From Corticium candelabrum (Eukaryota; Porifera; Homoscleromorpha; Homosclerophorida; Plakinidae), in the NCBI RefSeq assembly GCF_963422355.1, contig NC_085095.1, forward strand, positions 7,095,312 to 7,159,311: a stretch of 64,000 bases of DNA, given 5' to 3'. Both the position numbers and the translations under genes were made by a program. Positions 49,172 to 63,558 of this stretch are shown in pieces. Under the pieces are notes generated by a model that searched no databases, was not told the DNA's origin, and was given only the letters and a program-made list of their open reading frames with translations. Position 1 is the first letter of the stretch. Each line of letters begins with the position of its first letter.

Positions 49172-50977
49172 TAAGTCAGAAGAAGGAGTATACCAGGGAG
49201 ACCCCCTCGGCCCTTTCCTCTTTCTGCTGCTTTGCAACCCATTTCGGAGTCTCTACAGAAAAACCATAACAACCTGACCGTCCTCGCCTACCTAGATGAT
49301 CTCTTTGTTGTTGGTGAGTTATGCAACCATTCATATCTGACCTTCAGTCATCACTCAAAGATGTCGGTTTAATAGTCAACGAGAAAAGTGCGAGTTGTTC
49401 AATACATCAGATTGTACAATCTTTTGGTTCTGTTCCTGTGGTCTCACATGGCACAGAGATTCTACGGATTTTCATCGGCTGCCACCAGTTTGTGCAAACT
49501 AGATGCTCCAAGATCACTAATTCAGGTCACGCTCTTTGCTCAGAGCTCGTAAAGTTGAGGTGCCCTCAGAGTGCAACTCTCTTGCTCAGATTTTGCCATG
49601 TGACTCAGATGAACTACTTAGCTAGATGCGTGTCTCCTTATTCTTTTGAATATGCTGCTAACTACATGATGCCATGACCCAGTCTACCGTTGTCCAGATA
49701 TTGGGCTTACACTTACTGATGATTTCACCTGGAATCAAGCCTCATTAAACATCAAATTGGGTGTGCTTGGCTTATACGAAGTCAACAAGAGTAAATGCTT
49801 GGCATACGTCTCTTCATGTGCTCAATCTGTCAGAGATTTGCCTAATCGCTTTTCCTCACTTTCACAACGCATTCAAGATCTGGTGGAAAACAATTCCACA
49901 TCCATCCTCTTCACTTGACTTCGACATTCATTCAGCTGTCAAGTCCTTGCCTCCAGTTAGATTAGGAGATGATCTGAAACATCGAGGCCTCAATAATTGT
50001 CAACCCTTTCAGCTACAAAGGGTAAGCTTCAGCACAATCTAAGCTCAGAAATTGGCCTCTTGAGTGCAGCTCATTGTCTGTCTTCTGTACCTCACAGAAA
50101 GGATGCTGCAAGACTACGTTCTGCTCAAGGTAGGGGGTCTGGGGCTTGGTTAGAGGCTTTACCATCCTCAGATACGTACGCACTTATAGCAAAGGATTTC
50201 CGTCTACCGTCCTTTCTGAGGCTCGTTCTGTCAATGCCTTTTAAGTCATGCATAAACAAATGTGAATGTGGAGTAGAACTGGATGGAACTGGGTATCGTC
50301 TTCTCACCTGCAAGTTTGGGGAGGGCCAGTCTGGCACACGATTCTATCGTGTCAGGATGGTGCAGTTGTTGAACGAGCTCCAACTGCACCATCGCAAGGA
50401 GCCAAGAGAACAATATACAGAATCTGAGAATCGCCCCGATATTTAGATGTACGATGAATCGAGCACAGAGTTGGACGTGAGGATGGCTCACCCTTGGAGC
50501 AAAGACATCCTAAATAGAGCATCTAAAGAGGCAGACTATGCAGCTGAGAGGCGTGAGATGAGAAAGAAAAGCAAATACAAAGCTCTGTCTGTTCAGGATG
50601 GCACTACACCTAACTTAGTTCCTCTAGCCTTTGGACACTTTGGGTTCTGGGGTGAAGAGGCTGATAACTTCCTGAACTCACTCTCGAAAAAATCAAAAGA
50701 TTCAGAACGAAGAAGTACCGAAGCCGACTTCAGAACAAAATGACGTAGACAGATTTCTATAATTATTGAGAGATGTAATGCTAGAGTTATATTAAAGAAG
50801 ATAAGTAGATTGCATGTAGGTAAGATAGATGATTTTTGCTTTAATGTAGATATTCAGCACTATGTTCATTAGGATAATAGCTATGACTTCAGACATTTCA
50901 GTAGTTTTTGTTAATGCTTAAGATGCTTTCATTTTTGCGATTGTTACATTTACAGTTTGGAAGAGAATAAAACAAGT
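49172..50977 (+). pseudogene. LINE family A: RT to 3' end, broken
   Basis: Plus-strand pieces: [13 protein letters not shown] and AYLDDLFVVG (RT palm, catalytic DD), QSSLKDVGLIVNEKS, then after shifts LLSAAHCLSSVPHRKDAARL, CECGVELDGTGYRLLTC, ENRPDI and ELDVRMAHPWSKDIL (zinc stretch plus RPD..D endonuclease), then FGHFGFWGEEADNFL. A stop separates RPDI from the catalytic Asp. It ends AATAAAACAAG at about 50975, then TCTG repeats. This is the longest LINE copy in the window, and lacks everything upstream of the RT palm. Confidence 0.7.
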
Positions 50978-51298
50978 TGTCTGTCTGTCTGTCTGTCCTT
51001 CTGTCTGTCTGTCTGTCGATCAGTCCGTCCATCTGTCTGTTTTCTGTGCATCTGTCTGTCTATGTGTATGTCTGTTTATGTGTCTGTCTGTTTGTCTGTC
51101 TATCCGTCTGTCTGTCTGTCTATCTGTCCGTCTGTTTGTCTGTCTGTCTGTTTGTGTGTCTGTCTATGTGTATGTCTGTGTATGTCTCTGTCTGTCTGTC
51201 TGTCCGTCTATGTGTCTGACTGTTTATGTCTCTGTCTGTCTATCCGTCTGTCTGTTTATGTGCCTGTCTGTCTGTATGTATGTATGTCTGCAAACATG
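50978..51298. repeat. TCTG microsatellite before the assembly gap
   Basis: TCTG units with TATG and TCCG variants, running into the N block. Confidence 0.95.
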
Positions 51299-51300
51299 AT

Positions 51301-51500
51301 NNNNNNNNNNNNNNNNNNNNNNNNNNNNNNNNNNNNNNNNNNNNNNNNNNNNNNNNNNNNNNNNNNNNNNNNNNNNNNNNNNNNNNNNNNNNNNNNNNNN
51401 NNNNNNNNNNNNNNNNNNNNNNNNNNNNNNNNNNNNNNNNNNNNNNNNNNNNNNNNNNNNNNNNNNNNNNNNNNNNNNNNNNNNNNNNNNNNNNNNNNNN
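51301..51500. other. Assembly gap (200 N)
   Basis: A run of exactly 200 N bases, following a TCTG array. The round length suggests a placeholder of unknown true size. Confidence 1.
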
Positions 51501-52144
51501 TACATGCAAACATGGAGGTGGGCCTGTGTGGCAGCATAATGAAATTGTAAATGCATGGAGCACTTGTTTACATAAATTAAAGATTCATCACGAGAAAGAC
51601 CCTCGACATCGTTACTCTAGAAATGAGAATAGACCAGACATAGTTGTGTACAACTCTGGGTGTAGCTATGACCTTGCCGTAGCCATGGCTCATCCTTTCA
51701 GTCAAAACACTGTAAAGTAGGCAGCTTTAGAAGGTTTTGCTGCAGCAAGAATTGAAGGAATACAAAAAACAACAACTTGCCGGCAATACATCAAGCCTCA
51801 ATTTCACTCCTCTGGTATTGGAACATTTTGGAACTTGGGGATCAGAAGCTACCAACTATTTATTTAAACAAACTAGCCAGAAGATCAAGAGAGATTGAAG
51901 GCTATACAAATGAAGCTGACTTTAGAGGTTTTTGGAGAAAAAAATGCTCAATAATCTCACAACGAAGTAACGCTAAAGTCATCCTCCACAAGCTGACTCG
52001 TGTCTTCCCTGGTGAAGTAGATGAGAACATATACAATAGAGACTATCAAGTAGCTTGCATTAAACTAAAGCTGAACTCAGTAGCTTGTTTGCATTTAGTG
52101 TTAGAAATGTAACGTAGAGTTTGTGTTTCAATAAATGAAATTAA
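51501..52144 (+). pseudogene. LINE family A, 3' copy after the gap
   Basis: Plus strand: KLKIHHEKDPRHRYSRNENR, PDIVVYNSGCSYDLAVAMAH (endonuclease RPD..D), a stop at 51718, then frame-shifted LEHFGTWGSEATNYLF, ADFRGFWRKKCSI and LTRVFPGEV. It aligns with 50.35-50.95 kb (HHRKEPREQYTESENRPDI). A CAATAAATGAAATTAA 3' end is followed by CAGA repeats. The 5' part is lost in the gap. Confidence 0.7.
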
Positions 52145-52390
52145 CAGACAGACAGACAGACAAAAGGGCAAAAGAGACACATAAACAGAGACAAACAGAC
52201 AGACAGACAGACACCAGATAAACAAACACCTAAGCAACCAAACAAACACACACAAATAGACAACGAAACAGACACGTGACTACAAACAGACAAACAAGCA
52301 AACAGGCACATCCACAAGCAAATACACAAACACACAAGCACAAACGACCAACAGAAAGACACACAAACATAAACAAACAAATGGCACTCG
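52145..52390. repeat. CAGA microsatellite, degenerating
   Basis: ACAGACAG units directly behind the LINE 3' end, decaying into ACAAACA-type sequence. Confidence 0.9.
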
Positions 52391-52745
52391 AATGCAATCT
52401 ACGATGCCTGAAAGCAACAGCACATACCTAAACCAAGCGTTGAAAATAAACTATGAAAGGCTGGATCGGACTCTGTTCGCTCCACGATGTTTGCCACAGT
52501 CTCACTACCAACAATCTAATACACGGATATCATCATTACATCTCATGTCACATAGCATAACTTGTTCACACTGAAACCTCAGCATTCCCGTCGTCTTCGG
52601 CGACAAAATCAAGACATCCATCACCCCCACTTCAAAATAAAGACAAGAGTTGAAATAGCAGACAAGTCAACGGTACATGAGAGTATTAGTGTCCACCTCA
52701 CTCAATGTGTCAAAACAATATATCAAATATTGATCAACGACTTGG
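52391..52745. other. Spacer without recognised features
   Basis: No coding or RNA signal recognised between the CAGA tract and the next TCTG array. Confidence 0.35.
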
Positions 52746-52952
52746 ACTATCTGTTTGTCTGCCTGTCTGCCTGTCTATCTGTCAGTTTGTCTGTCCATCT
52801 GTCTGTCTATCTGTCTGTCTGTCTATCTGTCAGTTTGTCTGTCTGTCTATCTGTCTGTCTGTCTGTCTATCTGTCAGTTTGTCTGCCTGTCTGTCTGTCT
52901 GTCTATCTGTCAGTTTGTCTGTCTGTCTGTCTGTCTGCCTATCTATCTGTCA

Positions 52953-52987
<35 letters not shown>

Positions 52988-53340
52988 AGTCTTTGTCCGT
53001 CTGTCTGTCTGTCTGACTGTCTGTCTGTCTGTCTGTCAATACATATATTTTCAAAGAACAACACTCCTACATTCTAGTCTGGCCCAAACGGCCGACACCA
53101 TAATTTAACTATGTGCGAATGAAGAATGTCCCAGTCTTGCCAACTTTCTGCTAATTACGCTAGCATTACACCTTTGCAAAGCTACCGACATGTCTGTCTA
53201 TCTATCTGTCAGTTTGTCTGTCTGTCTGTCTGTATCAAACTGTCCATCTGTCTGTCTATCTGTCTGTCTGTCTATCTGTCTGTCTGTCAGTCCATGTAAC
53301 TGTCGGTCTGTCCACATGTCTGTCCGTCCACCTGCCTGCC
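52746..53340. repeat. Two TCTG arrays around a 3'-UTR-only LINE insertion
   Basis: Arrays at 52749-53038 and 53190-53340. The first shows a higher-order unit (GTCTATCTGTCAGTTTGTCT repeated at least five times). The DNA between them starts CAATACATATATTTTCAAA, the LINE 3' end in minus orientation. Confidence 0.85.
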
Positions 53341-53349
53341 TGTTTGTTT

Positions 53350-53640
53350 GTCATTTAGTGCAAATTACTCTGATAGTCTTGTCTGTAAATGTTCTCATCT
53401 ATGGAAATTTCTTTCTCCAGAAACCTCTGAAATCAGCTTCATTCTTTGAGCCTTCTATGTCTTGTGATTGTTTGGCTAACTTGTTGAGATATTGATTCAG
53501 TAGTTGCTGACCCCAGGTCCAAAGTGTTCAAATACGAGAAGAGTGAAGTGGAGGCTTGATGGGCTACCAGAAATGTGTTGCTTTTCATATTTGTCTCTCT
53601 TCCTTTGTTCTCTTGTTGCTGCAGCAGACTCATCTTCTAA
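53350..53640 (-). pseudogene. LINE family A, 3' end fragment
   Basis: Minus-strand sequence matches 51.84-52.07 kb: LNKLAKQSQDIEG-like, NEADFRGFWRKKF and the ENIYRQDYQ.NLH segment. Its 3' end faces the array ending at 53340. Confidence 0.6.
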
Positions 53641-53682
53641 ACTTGCCTTGCCAAAGTATCTTGGCTAAACAATGTGCCATGG

Positions 53683-53720
53683 CTATGTCCGTCTGTCTGT
53701 CTGTCTGTCTGCCTGTCTGC
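53683..53720. repeat. Short TCTG tract
   Basis: About eight TCTG/CCTG units next to the inverted LINE fragment. Confidence 0.8.
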
Positions 53721-53877
53721 CACTTTAAATGCTGTCTTGCCACGACATTTACAACAAATCACCTTCCCAATCCTTCATTGATGTTCTGTGCCAGTCGTTC
53801 CTGCAGTTCCTTCGTTTCCAGCAAAGTGTCCAACAAGCACTACAACCAACAGCATTTGAACAAACCTCAACTATCCA

Positions 53878-54128
53878 TCAACCAGCTGGCCTCACAGATA
53901 TGTCAGTTGGTGCTTCACTCTCTAACACACCAACACTGAAGTCTTGTACAGTCACTTTATGAGGACTTTGTGAACATAATCAAACAACAAAAGGTTAAAA
54001 CATAAGGTAATAAAAACGAGTAATACATACCTTGCTGATACAAAAAGTGATGCTGTCTGTTCTTTTCTCTTTGGTTTTGTGCTGAAATCGAATGTTGATT
54101 GTGTTAGCACACAAGTGTGCGTGCGTGC

Positions 54129-54177
<49 letters not shown>

Positions 54178-54814
54178 ACAGCCAACAAATATTCAAGTTC
54201 ACCTCTTCCGTTTCGGTGACTTGTAATGCCCAGTCTTCATCTCTTCGATTACAACAACCTCACATGATGCATCTTCATTCTCCTTATCCTCAACCTGTTC
54301 AACATCACTAGAACCAACCCCAGCTTCCATCACCGTTGACGCCATTGAATCAGAATGAATCGAATCTTTTGCATCAAGAGAACGATTGACTGGTGGCGAT
54401 TCCACCACACAGTCAGCAGTAGCAATGTCAACATGTTGCACTGGAGCTTTAGCAACTTGTTGAGACGATGAACGGCTCATGCTTTTTGTGAGCCGACTGT
54501 TGCGATTGGCTTGACGACTGCGAGCTAAAAGCCAATAGGAAATAGCTTGATTGATGTATCAGTTAGTAGAATGTAGGTGTACGTACCTCGTTGGTCTGAA
54601 GGTGGCTTAGAGTTGATTTGTGATAATCCAGTAAGGCAACTGTAATGATGTAATACAAAGTTGTTGAATAGATCAACCTAGCCTAACCATGCAGCTGTCT
54701 GTCTGTCTGTATGTATGTATGTCTGTCCATTGGTTTGTCTGTCTGCCCGTCTGCCTGTCTGTTTGTTTTCTGTCCTTCAGTTTGTCTGTCTGTCTGTTTG
54801 TCTGTCCTTCAGTT

Positions 54815-54850
<36 letters not shown>

Positions 54851-55341
54851 CTTCTGTTTGTCTGTCTGTCCTTCTGTTTGTCTGTCTGGTTCGCTACAGT
54901 ACAAGCTCTAAAGGTTCATACTAAAATCTCTGGAGTTGCTGTTGTGGCCAGTATGACTTTATATACGTGTATGATATAAACAACTTTCTATATGATAGAG
55001 AGACATTCAACATTCTGTTCATTGACTGTTTGTTTAAATCTGATATATTGTAGTAGAGTAAGCTTCCAAATATAACAATCTGTCTGTCCGTCTGTCTGTG
55101 GCTGTCTGTCGGTTGCCTGTTTGTCTGTCAGTCCGTCCATTTGTTTGTCTATCTATCTATCTGTCTCTGTCTGTCTGCATAAAGTTAGCACTTGTTATCA
55201 GTAGAGTAAGCATCCAAATAAAACAATCTGTCTGTCTGTCCATCTGTCCATTTGTCAGTCCGTCCATTTGTTTGTCTATCTATCTGCCTGTCTGTCTGTC
55301 TGTCTGTCTGCTGGTCTGTCTGTCTGTCTGTCTGTCTGCCG

Positions 55342-55372
<31 letters not shown>

Positions 55373-55858
55373 AAATTTTCATATATTTTTATACATCAAA
55401 GCTAATACAGGTGAAACTAAAGTAACTACAATTACAATTACACAAATAACGAGTAGCATTAAAAAGCTCCCCTACGGAGCCTACAAACCGAAATTTAGTT
55501 TACTGAATTGAAAGTTGAACAACATCTAGACTCTGGCCAGCTCTCTGTCCATACGTTACTCTCATCATCTTTCTAGCCAAAACCGAGGCATTGCAACACT
55601 GAAGTTGTACTGACAAACGTCTTCTCCAATGTGTCTTAAAATCTAAGGGATTGTTTCTTCCTTCTTCATCTCTATATAGTTTGGAAATTTTATTGAGGAA
55701 CGTTGATGCTTCTTCTCCCCACCCACCAAAGTGCTCGAAAACTAGTGGAATAAGGGTAGGAGTGTCTGTCTGTCTGTCCGTCCATTGGTTTGTCTATCTA
55801 TCTGTCTGTCTGTCCATCTGTCCGTCTGTCCGTCCATTTGTTTGTCTATTTATCTGTC

Positions 55859-55904
<46 letters not shown>

Positions 55905-56293
55905 CGTCCGCCTGTCTGTCTGTCTGTCCGTCTGTCTGCTAAATAACTCAACCCACTCACCGTACTTGTCTACAAACCGTCTCCAAACTGTCACACAAAC
56001 CATTCAACACCACCTCCACACCCCGCTGCTTCACTTCAACCTCCGTCTGCCTATACAACGCATACTCTTCCAGCACCTGTTCCAAACTCTTCTCCGGTCT
56101 GACCTGCAATAAAAATAAAAAAAACAAAATAAATTAAGAAAAATAAAAAAAATGAATGAAATGCACGACTCACAATGTGGGTTGTGTTCCGAAAGAGTGG
56201 GCTCTCATTTACAAATGTTTCTATTGTTCGTTGGAGCTCAAATTTCTCGAGATAAGTGAGAATGTAGGCAGCCACGTCCACCTCGTACGGCAT
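53878..56293 (-). CDS. LisH-domain nuclear protein, possibly NPAT-like
   Basis: Six minus-strand exons agree in phase: 56293-56174, 56103-55961, 54639-54587, 54524-54203, 54081-54031 and 53965-53878 (stop TGA), 258 residues. An alternative stop at 54199 ends the protein in exon 4. The N-terminus (VDVAAYILTYLEKFELQRTI) is a LisH dimerisation motif, followed by LEQVLEEYALYRQTEVEV, which resembles the region after LisH in the histone-transcription coactivator NPAT. The rest is polar, with a KEN triplet in VEDKENED and basic clusters KSPKRK and KPKRKEQ, probable nuclear-localisation signals. It is far shorter than NPAT, so the family call is tentative. An in-frame ATG 45 bp upstream could add 15 residues. 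Introns carry LINE and TCTG insertions. Confidence 0.65.
54117..54178. repeat. (GT)n microsatellite
   Basis: GT and GC/GT units in the intron between exons 4 and 5 of the LisH gene. Confidence 0.95.
54694..54890. repeat. TCTG microsatellite
   Basis: TCTG units with TTTG, CCTT and TATG variants in an intron of the LisH gene. Confidence 0.95.
55078..55375. repeat. Duplicated TCTG arrays with shared flanks
   Basis: Tracts at 55078-55170 and 55227-55371. Both are preceded by the same GTAGAGTAAGC.TCCAAATA.AACAATC word (55052-55077 and 55201-55227). So array plus flank were duplicated as a unit. Confidence 0.85.
55376..55765 (-). pseudogene. LINE family A, 3' fragment in a TCTG array
   Basis: Minus strand: FEHFGGWGEEASTFLNKIS, DFKTHWRRRL, LQCCNASVLARK, then a 3' UTR whose end (AAATATATGAAAATTTG) meets CAGA repeats. 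A TCTG array also lies at its 5' side (55766-55940). This is the clearest example of the array-LINE-array arrangement. Confidence 0.65.
55766..55940. repeat. TCTG microsatellite
   Basis: TCTG/TCCG units immediately beside exon 2 of the LisH gene; its donor lies 21 bp away. Confidence 0.95.
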
Positions 56294-57071
<778 letters not shown>

Positions 57072-58798
57072 TCAGTGGACCCACTGATGTTCGTGGCTCC
57101 AGTTGCTGCCGTTAATGGTTGGTTGTGTTTGACCGTCTTCACGAAAATGATCGAAGTCAAATGCAAGTCCAGTTTCAAGCGGCAGCTCAGCACAAATGAG
57201 TTCTTCTAAATCTATGCCATTGAGGTCGTCTCTAAGGTGATGATGAGCATCTAGATTACTAGAATAGTGTTCACTAGAAGACTGACTCAGCCTGTAGCTG
57301 GTGTTCGGATACGAAGTGTTCGGATATGAAGTACTGCTGCACAACATGGGCGACAGGTTATGACTTAGTCTCATCGGTTCATGTTGGTAAGAAGTCGGCA
57401 TGAGTGGATGGTAGTCGTTCGGTGATAGAGTGACACACGACCCGGAATATCCCCTGCAAGACGATGCCATAGTTGGCGACCAGCTCTGACTGTAATAAGG
57501 CGGTGGGTTGTATGGAAGTTGGTTCGGGTAATTATTAATATTCGGTTGGTTGAGATGCTGCCATGAGCCTGTACTCATCATGCACGGTTGGTGCCCGAAG
57601 GATTGCTTCCAGCTGGATTGAAGTTGATGTTGTGGGTAGATCTGTTCGGTGCTCACCGACCTGGTGAACATACAACGAGCATCGTCACCTTGTGATGCTC
57701 TGAATGGATGCCTGAGAGTCGGAGGTGTGCCGTGTGGTGTAGCAAACGGTGTACCAGATATCGGAGACAGAGATGGTTGAAAGGGTGCGACATATGTTGA
57801 AGGAGCCGGATTGATAGGCGCAGAATCAATCGTAATGGGTGGAAACGACCCATTCGGGTCCAACTCCCCATGCAATCCTTGATGATTCGAAACAGAAAGA
57901 GACGCCAGAGGGTCAGCAAGTGTAGCAATTTCCGACGCAAACAGAGACTGATCTTGATCATAGAAGTAGTCAGTCCCAAATTGCTCCGAAGTCCCAGGCA
58001 GTGGACCCGAGAAGGGGGCAGCATCGCCAAGAGGAGATGAGAACCCATCGTAAGGCGACGTCGATCCACCTCCAAATGTGGACGAATCCGAGTCGCAGAG
58101 AGACGACGGAGTGAGACAGTGCTGCGAGAAGGTCGCATCTGGATCCGCTTTCAATGAGGTGTAGAGCCTGGTTGAGGAAGGGGCCGGACTTGGGGCGGGG
58201 CTACCGGCTGCTCCTGCAGCTGTTGCAGTATCGATTGCTCCTTTAGAGCCCGAGCGGTTGTGCCTCCCTCTCCGCTTCGTTTCCGATTTATTACCACTCG
58301 AAGTCGCATCGGTCGACATCGCCCTGCGTCGTGCAGGCCGACCAGCCTTCGCATCGGGGTTGATCACCCACCAGGAGCTCTTACCCGGACCTTCGTTCGT
58401 GACGCGCATGAAGCGCGTATGCAGCGAGAGATTGTGACGGATCGAGTTCTGGACAAAGAAAATAAAGCGTGCAACACCCCGTGAGAACCAGCGCACGCAC
58501 TCAACACAAATACCTTCCAACCGGCCGACGAGGTCGAGTCCGCTTTGTCTGCAAAGTAGGGCACGTTCTTTACCATCCACTCGTAGACTTGCGCCAGAGT
58601 GAGCCTCTTGTCGGGCGAGGAGAGAATAGCCTGCGTGATGAGCTCGGCATAGGACAGATTGCCCCATGGATTGCGACGGGAGGGAGGTTTTTTGGATGAA
58701 GACGACGCCCCCTGCTGGGCCTGCTCGAAATCTACAGGCTGCTGTGGTGGCCAGGTGCTCGAGCGGGAGCGAGGAGGTTGGGCATCATCTGCAGCCAT
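57072..58798 (-). CDS. FOXO: Forkhead transcription factor FoxO
   Basis: Two minus-strand exons, 58798-58514 and 58448-57072, split in phase 0 inside the forkhead domain at [10 protein letters not shown], giving 553 residues. The forkhead domain (about residues 45-140) has [17 protein letters not shown], the FoxO-type [14 protein letters not shown] block and [10 protein letters not shown]. Two AKT-type sites are visible: RSRSST near residue 14, as in the RPRSCTW site of vertebrate FoxO, and RRRAMS just after the domain, inside the basic nuclear-localisation stretch. The acidic C-terminus ([20 protein letters not shown]) matches the FoxO transactivation region. FoxO links insulin/AKT signalling to stress and growth genes. 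The single 65 bp intron inside the domain sits beside strong splice signals. Confidence 0.95.
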
Positions 58799-59213
58799 TG
58801 GTTGAGGGTGGAAGCGAGCAGAGCATCAAGGGAGCGGCTGCACATGTACCGCAACTTCCTGATTTCGGAGACGCCCGCGGATGTTCGAGTCGAGTGTGAG
58901 TGTTGAGATGCGACGACGCTTTGTCCTGCAGTTGTGATGTCTCTGGCGTTGAGGGTTGTGTGGAGAGAACGCGCAGGGTATGGCAATATTGGGTGGGCGT
59001 TCCGCGGTTGGTTCCGCCTACCGCTTCACGTGCGTGAGTCTCGAGAGGATTGGCGGTGCGTTTCAACCAATGTCGCGCCGTTTCTCCTACATGCGTCTAC
59101 TTACGCGCAACCAATCATGTCGAGGCACGAAAATAGAACAAGAACAGTTAGATTAGACCTCAATGTGTCACAAACATTACGTCATGCGTAGCGACCATTC
59201 ATAGAATCTATTG
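58799..59213. other. FoxO 5' flank
   Basis: GC-richer than the surroundings, with no coding exon assigned. Probably the FoxO promoter and 5' UTR. A TTACGTCA half-CRE lies at 59178-59185. Confidence 0.4.
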
Positions 59214-61760
<2,547 letters not shown>

Positions 61761-61780
61761 CTCGACGGTTCAACAACATT

Positions 61781-61850
61781 TTCGCGTTTCAAACTTTCAC
61801 GCGTACTGAACTGTTGCGCGGGAAGGTTTGAGACGCGTGTGATGACGCTA
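61781..61850. promoter_or_regulatory. E2F-like inverted repeat in a candidate promoter
   Basis: TTCGCGTTTCAAACTTTCACGCG and, inverted, GCGCGGGAAGGTTTGAGACGCG form an imperfect inverted repeat. Both halves contain TTTCGCG/GCGGGAA words typical of E2F sites. It lies just upstream of the first candidate exon of the minus-strand gene. The functional reading is inference. Confidence 0.35.
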
Positions 61851-61860
61851 GTACAGTGAT

Positions 61861-63175
61861 GGCTCGTTTCCGAATCTAGTTAGCTCGTCTCTGTCGATGT
61901 AAACACATTGGTCTGGTGCTGCACTGTGAAACTCCATGACACACCGGTACCTAGACAATTCAGTCAGCAATTAGACGTTGTCTAGCTGACTGATTCACTA
62001 GGCGATGACTGAAATAGTTTGACGTTTTGTCGTCAAATGGTGACTGAATATTGTTGTAGGTAATGTAGTGAGCATGTTGTCAGTACAATCACGTGACCAA
62101 TGAATTGTATGACAAGTTACAGCATCAATTGCTGATAATTAATATTATATGTATGTAATATCAAATGCAAAAATAAATAAATAAATATAAATAGATAGAT
62201 ACCGGAAATGCAATATTGCAAATCAGAATGACACAATCCTTTCTGCAGATCAAGTTATATTATCTGGTCAGCCTAAAATTTGATTTCGTGAATATTAATT
62301 TTATCACGAAGATAATTGACGTTGCAACTGTTATGACGTAATTTGTTATTAGGATAATTAAATTTTAAATAATTTCAAATATTTAAAAATATTATTAACT
62401 AATATGTATACATACACATGTAATCAATACCATAAAGCATGCGTTTGTATATGATTGTCAGGTCAGGAGGAAGCATTCAAGTGGTTTGTTCTAACGCGCG
62501 CTAAGGTGGAGTGGTGTGGTCCAAAAATAACGCTCCAAGAGAGCATGGATACGGGGGCTCTTCAACAACTATACTTTCGTTTACCAATTACTGTAATACG
62601 TGGCTATGCAATGACCTCGGGGCAGCGCAAATAGCAATTAAGTTAGGATGCTATAATTTGCTATTAGTAGTTATAGTCACCTAGATATATTTTCAACAGT
62701 AACAATTTCATTGTTAGTAAAATAAAAGTAATAATAAAGTTTCGTGCAATCTTCAACTGTCGGGAGTACAGTTTTTGAAAGGTGGTTCGGCCATAACCGG
62801 ATCTGATTCTACTACCCTGATTGTCTTCTAACTTGCTTTGTGTTTGTCAAAAGTTGTGGAATTCTCTTCCATGTAGGCTAGGAATAGTCTCTAGAGACTC
62901 TAATTTTAATTAAGCAGCGTCTACGGAAGTTCTGTTACAGTGTAGATGATATTTAGATCCATGTGTTCTAAAATATTAGATAGTGTTTCACTTAGACTGT
63001 CTAGTATGTGTGTTAGCGTAAATATTTCCATGTATGTGTACTTGGTACGGTACCCGTAAGATCGACCGCTGAGTTGAGGGTTTTCCGTAGTAAAAGAAAT
63101 ACAAATACAAATACAACTACAACTACAACTACAAATATACAATGAAGCAAAGCCGTGTATACGGTTCTGTAATAA
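61861..63175. other. Intergenic AT-rich region
   Basis: No gene recognised. It includes short AAAT repeats (62170-62200) and ACAACT repeats (63095-63135). Confidence 0.4.
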
Positions 63176-63180
63176 AGGGT

Positions 63181-63258
63181 AGCCTTGGCCTCCCAGACCA
63201 GTGTAGCGCCGATTTTGACACTACACTGTACACTGATCTGGGAGGCCGAGGCTAAATA
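63181..63258. repeat. Fold-back fragment of the SINE family
   Basis: TAGCCTTGGCCTCCCAGACC..GTGTAGCGCCGATT is the SINE head seen at 294 and 37656. It is followed after about 20 bases by its own inverted copy (TACACTGATCTGGGAGGCCG..). The two 26 bp arms form a hairpin. Confidence 0.75.
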
Positions 63259-63558
63259 AAGGACGTAAAAAATAGAGTTTGAGTTTTGTGAGAGCGATCA
63301 ATAAGTCTACCAACAATATCACAGTTGTTAGAAGTTACAGCTGAGAAGCAATAGTACACGAATATACAGGACTGCGACTTCAAATCTCCACAAAAACGAT
63401 CGACACTCATCGACAAACATGTCACTTAGAACACACATTCTATGCTCAATAATCTACTCAATAAGCAAATCTCTTCATCACCACTCATCACGTCATCTCT
63501 CCATTTCACGTCTGCTCCTGTCACACAAAACATTTCCGTTAATCAGCCAATAAAATAA
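63259..63558. other. 3' flank of MYCBP
   Basis: Non-coding. Probably the 3' UTR of the minus-strand MYCBP gene and its flank. Confidence 0.45.

Noticed and set aside
53729-53962. Plus-strand 77-codon frame (QSFIDVLCQSFLQFLRFQ)
   Set aside because: It overlaps, antisense, the last exon of the LisH gene, whose phase fits on the minus strand; no plus-strand gene context was found.
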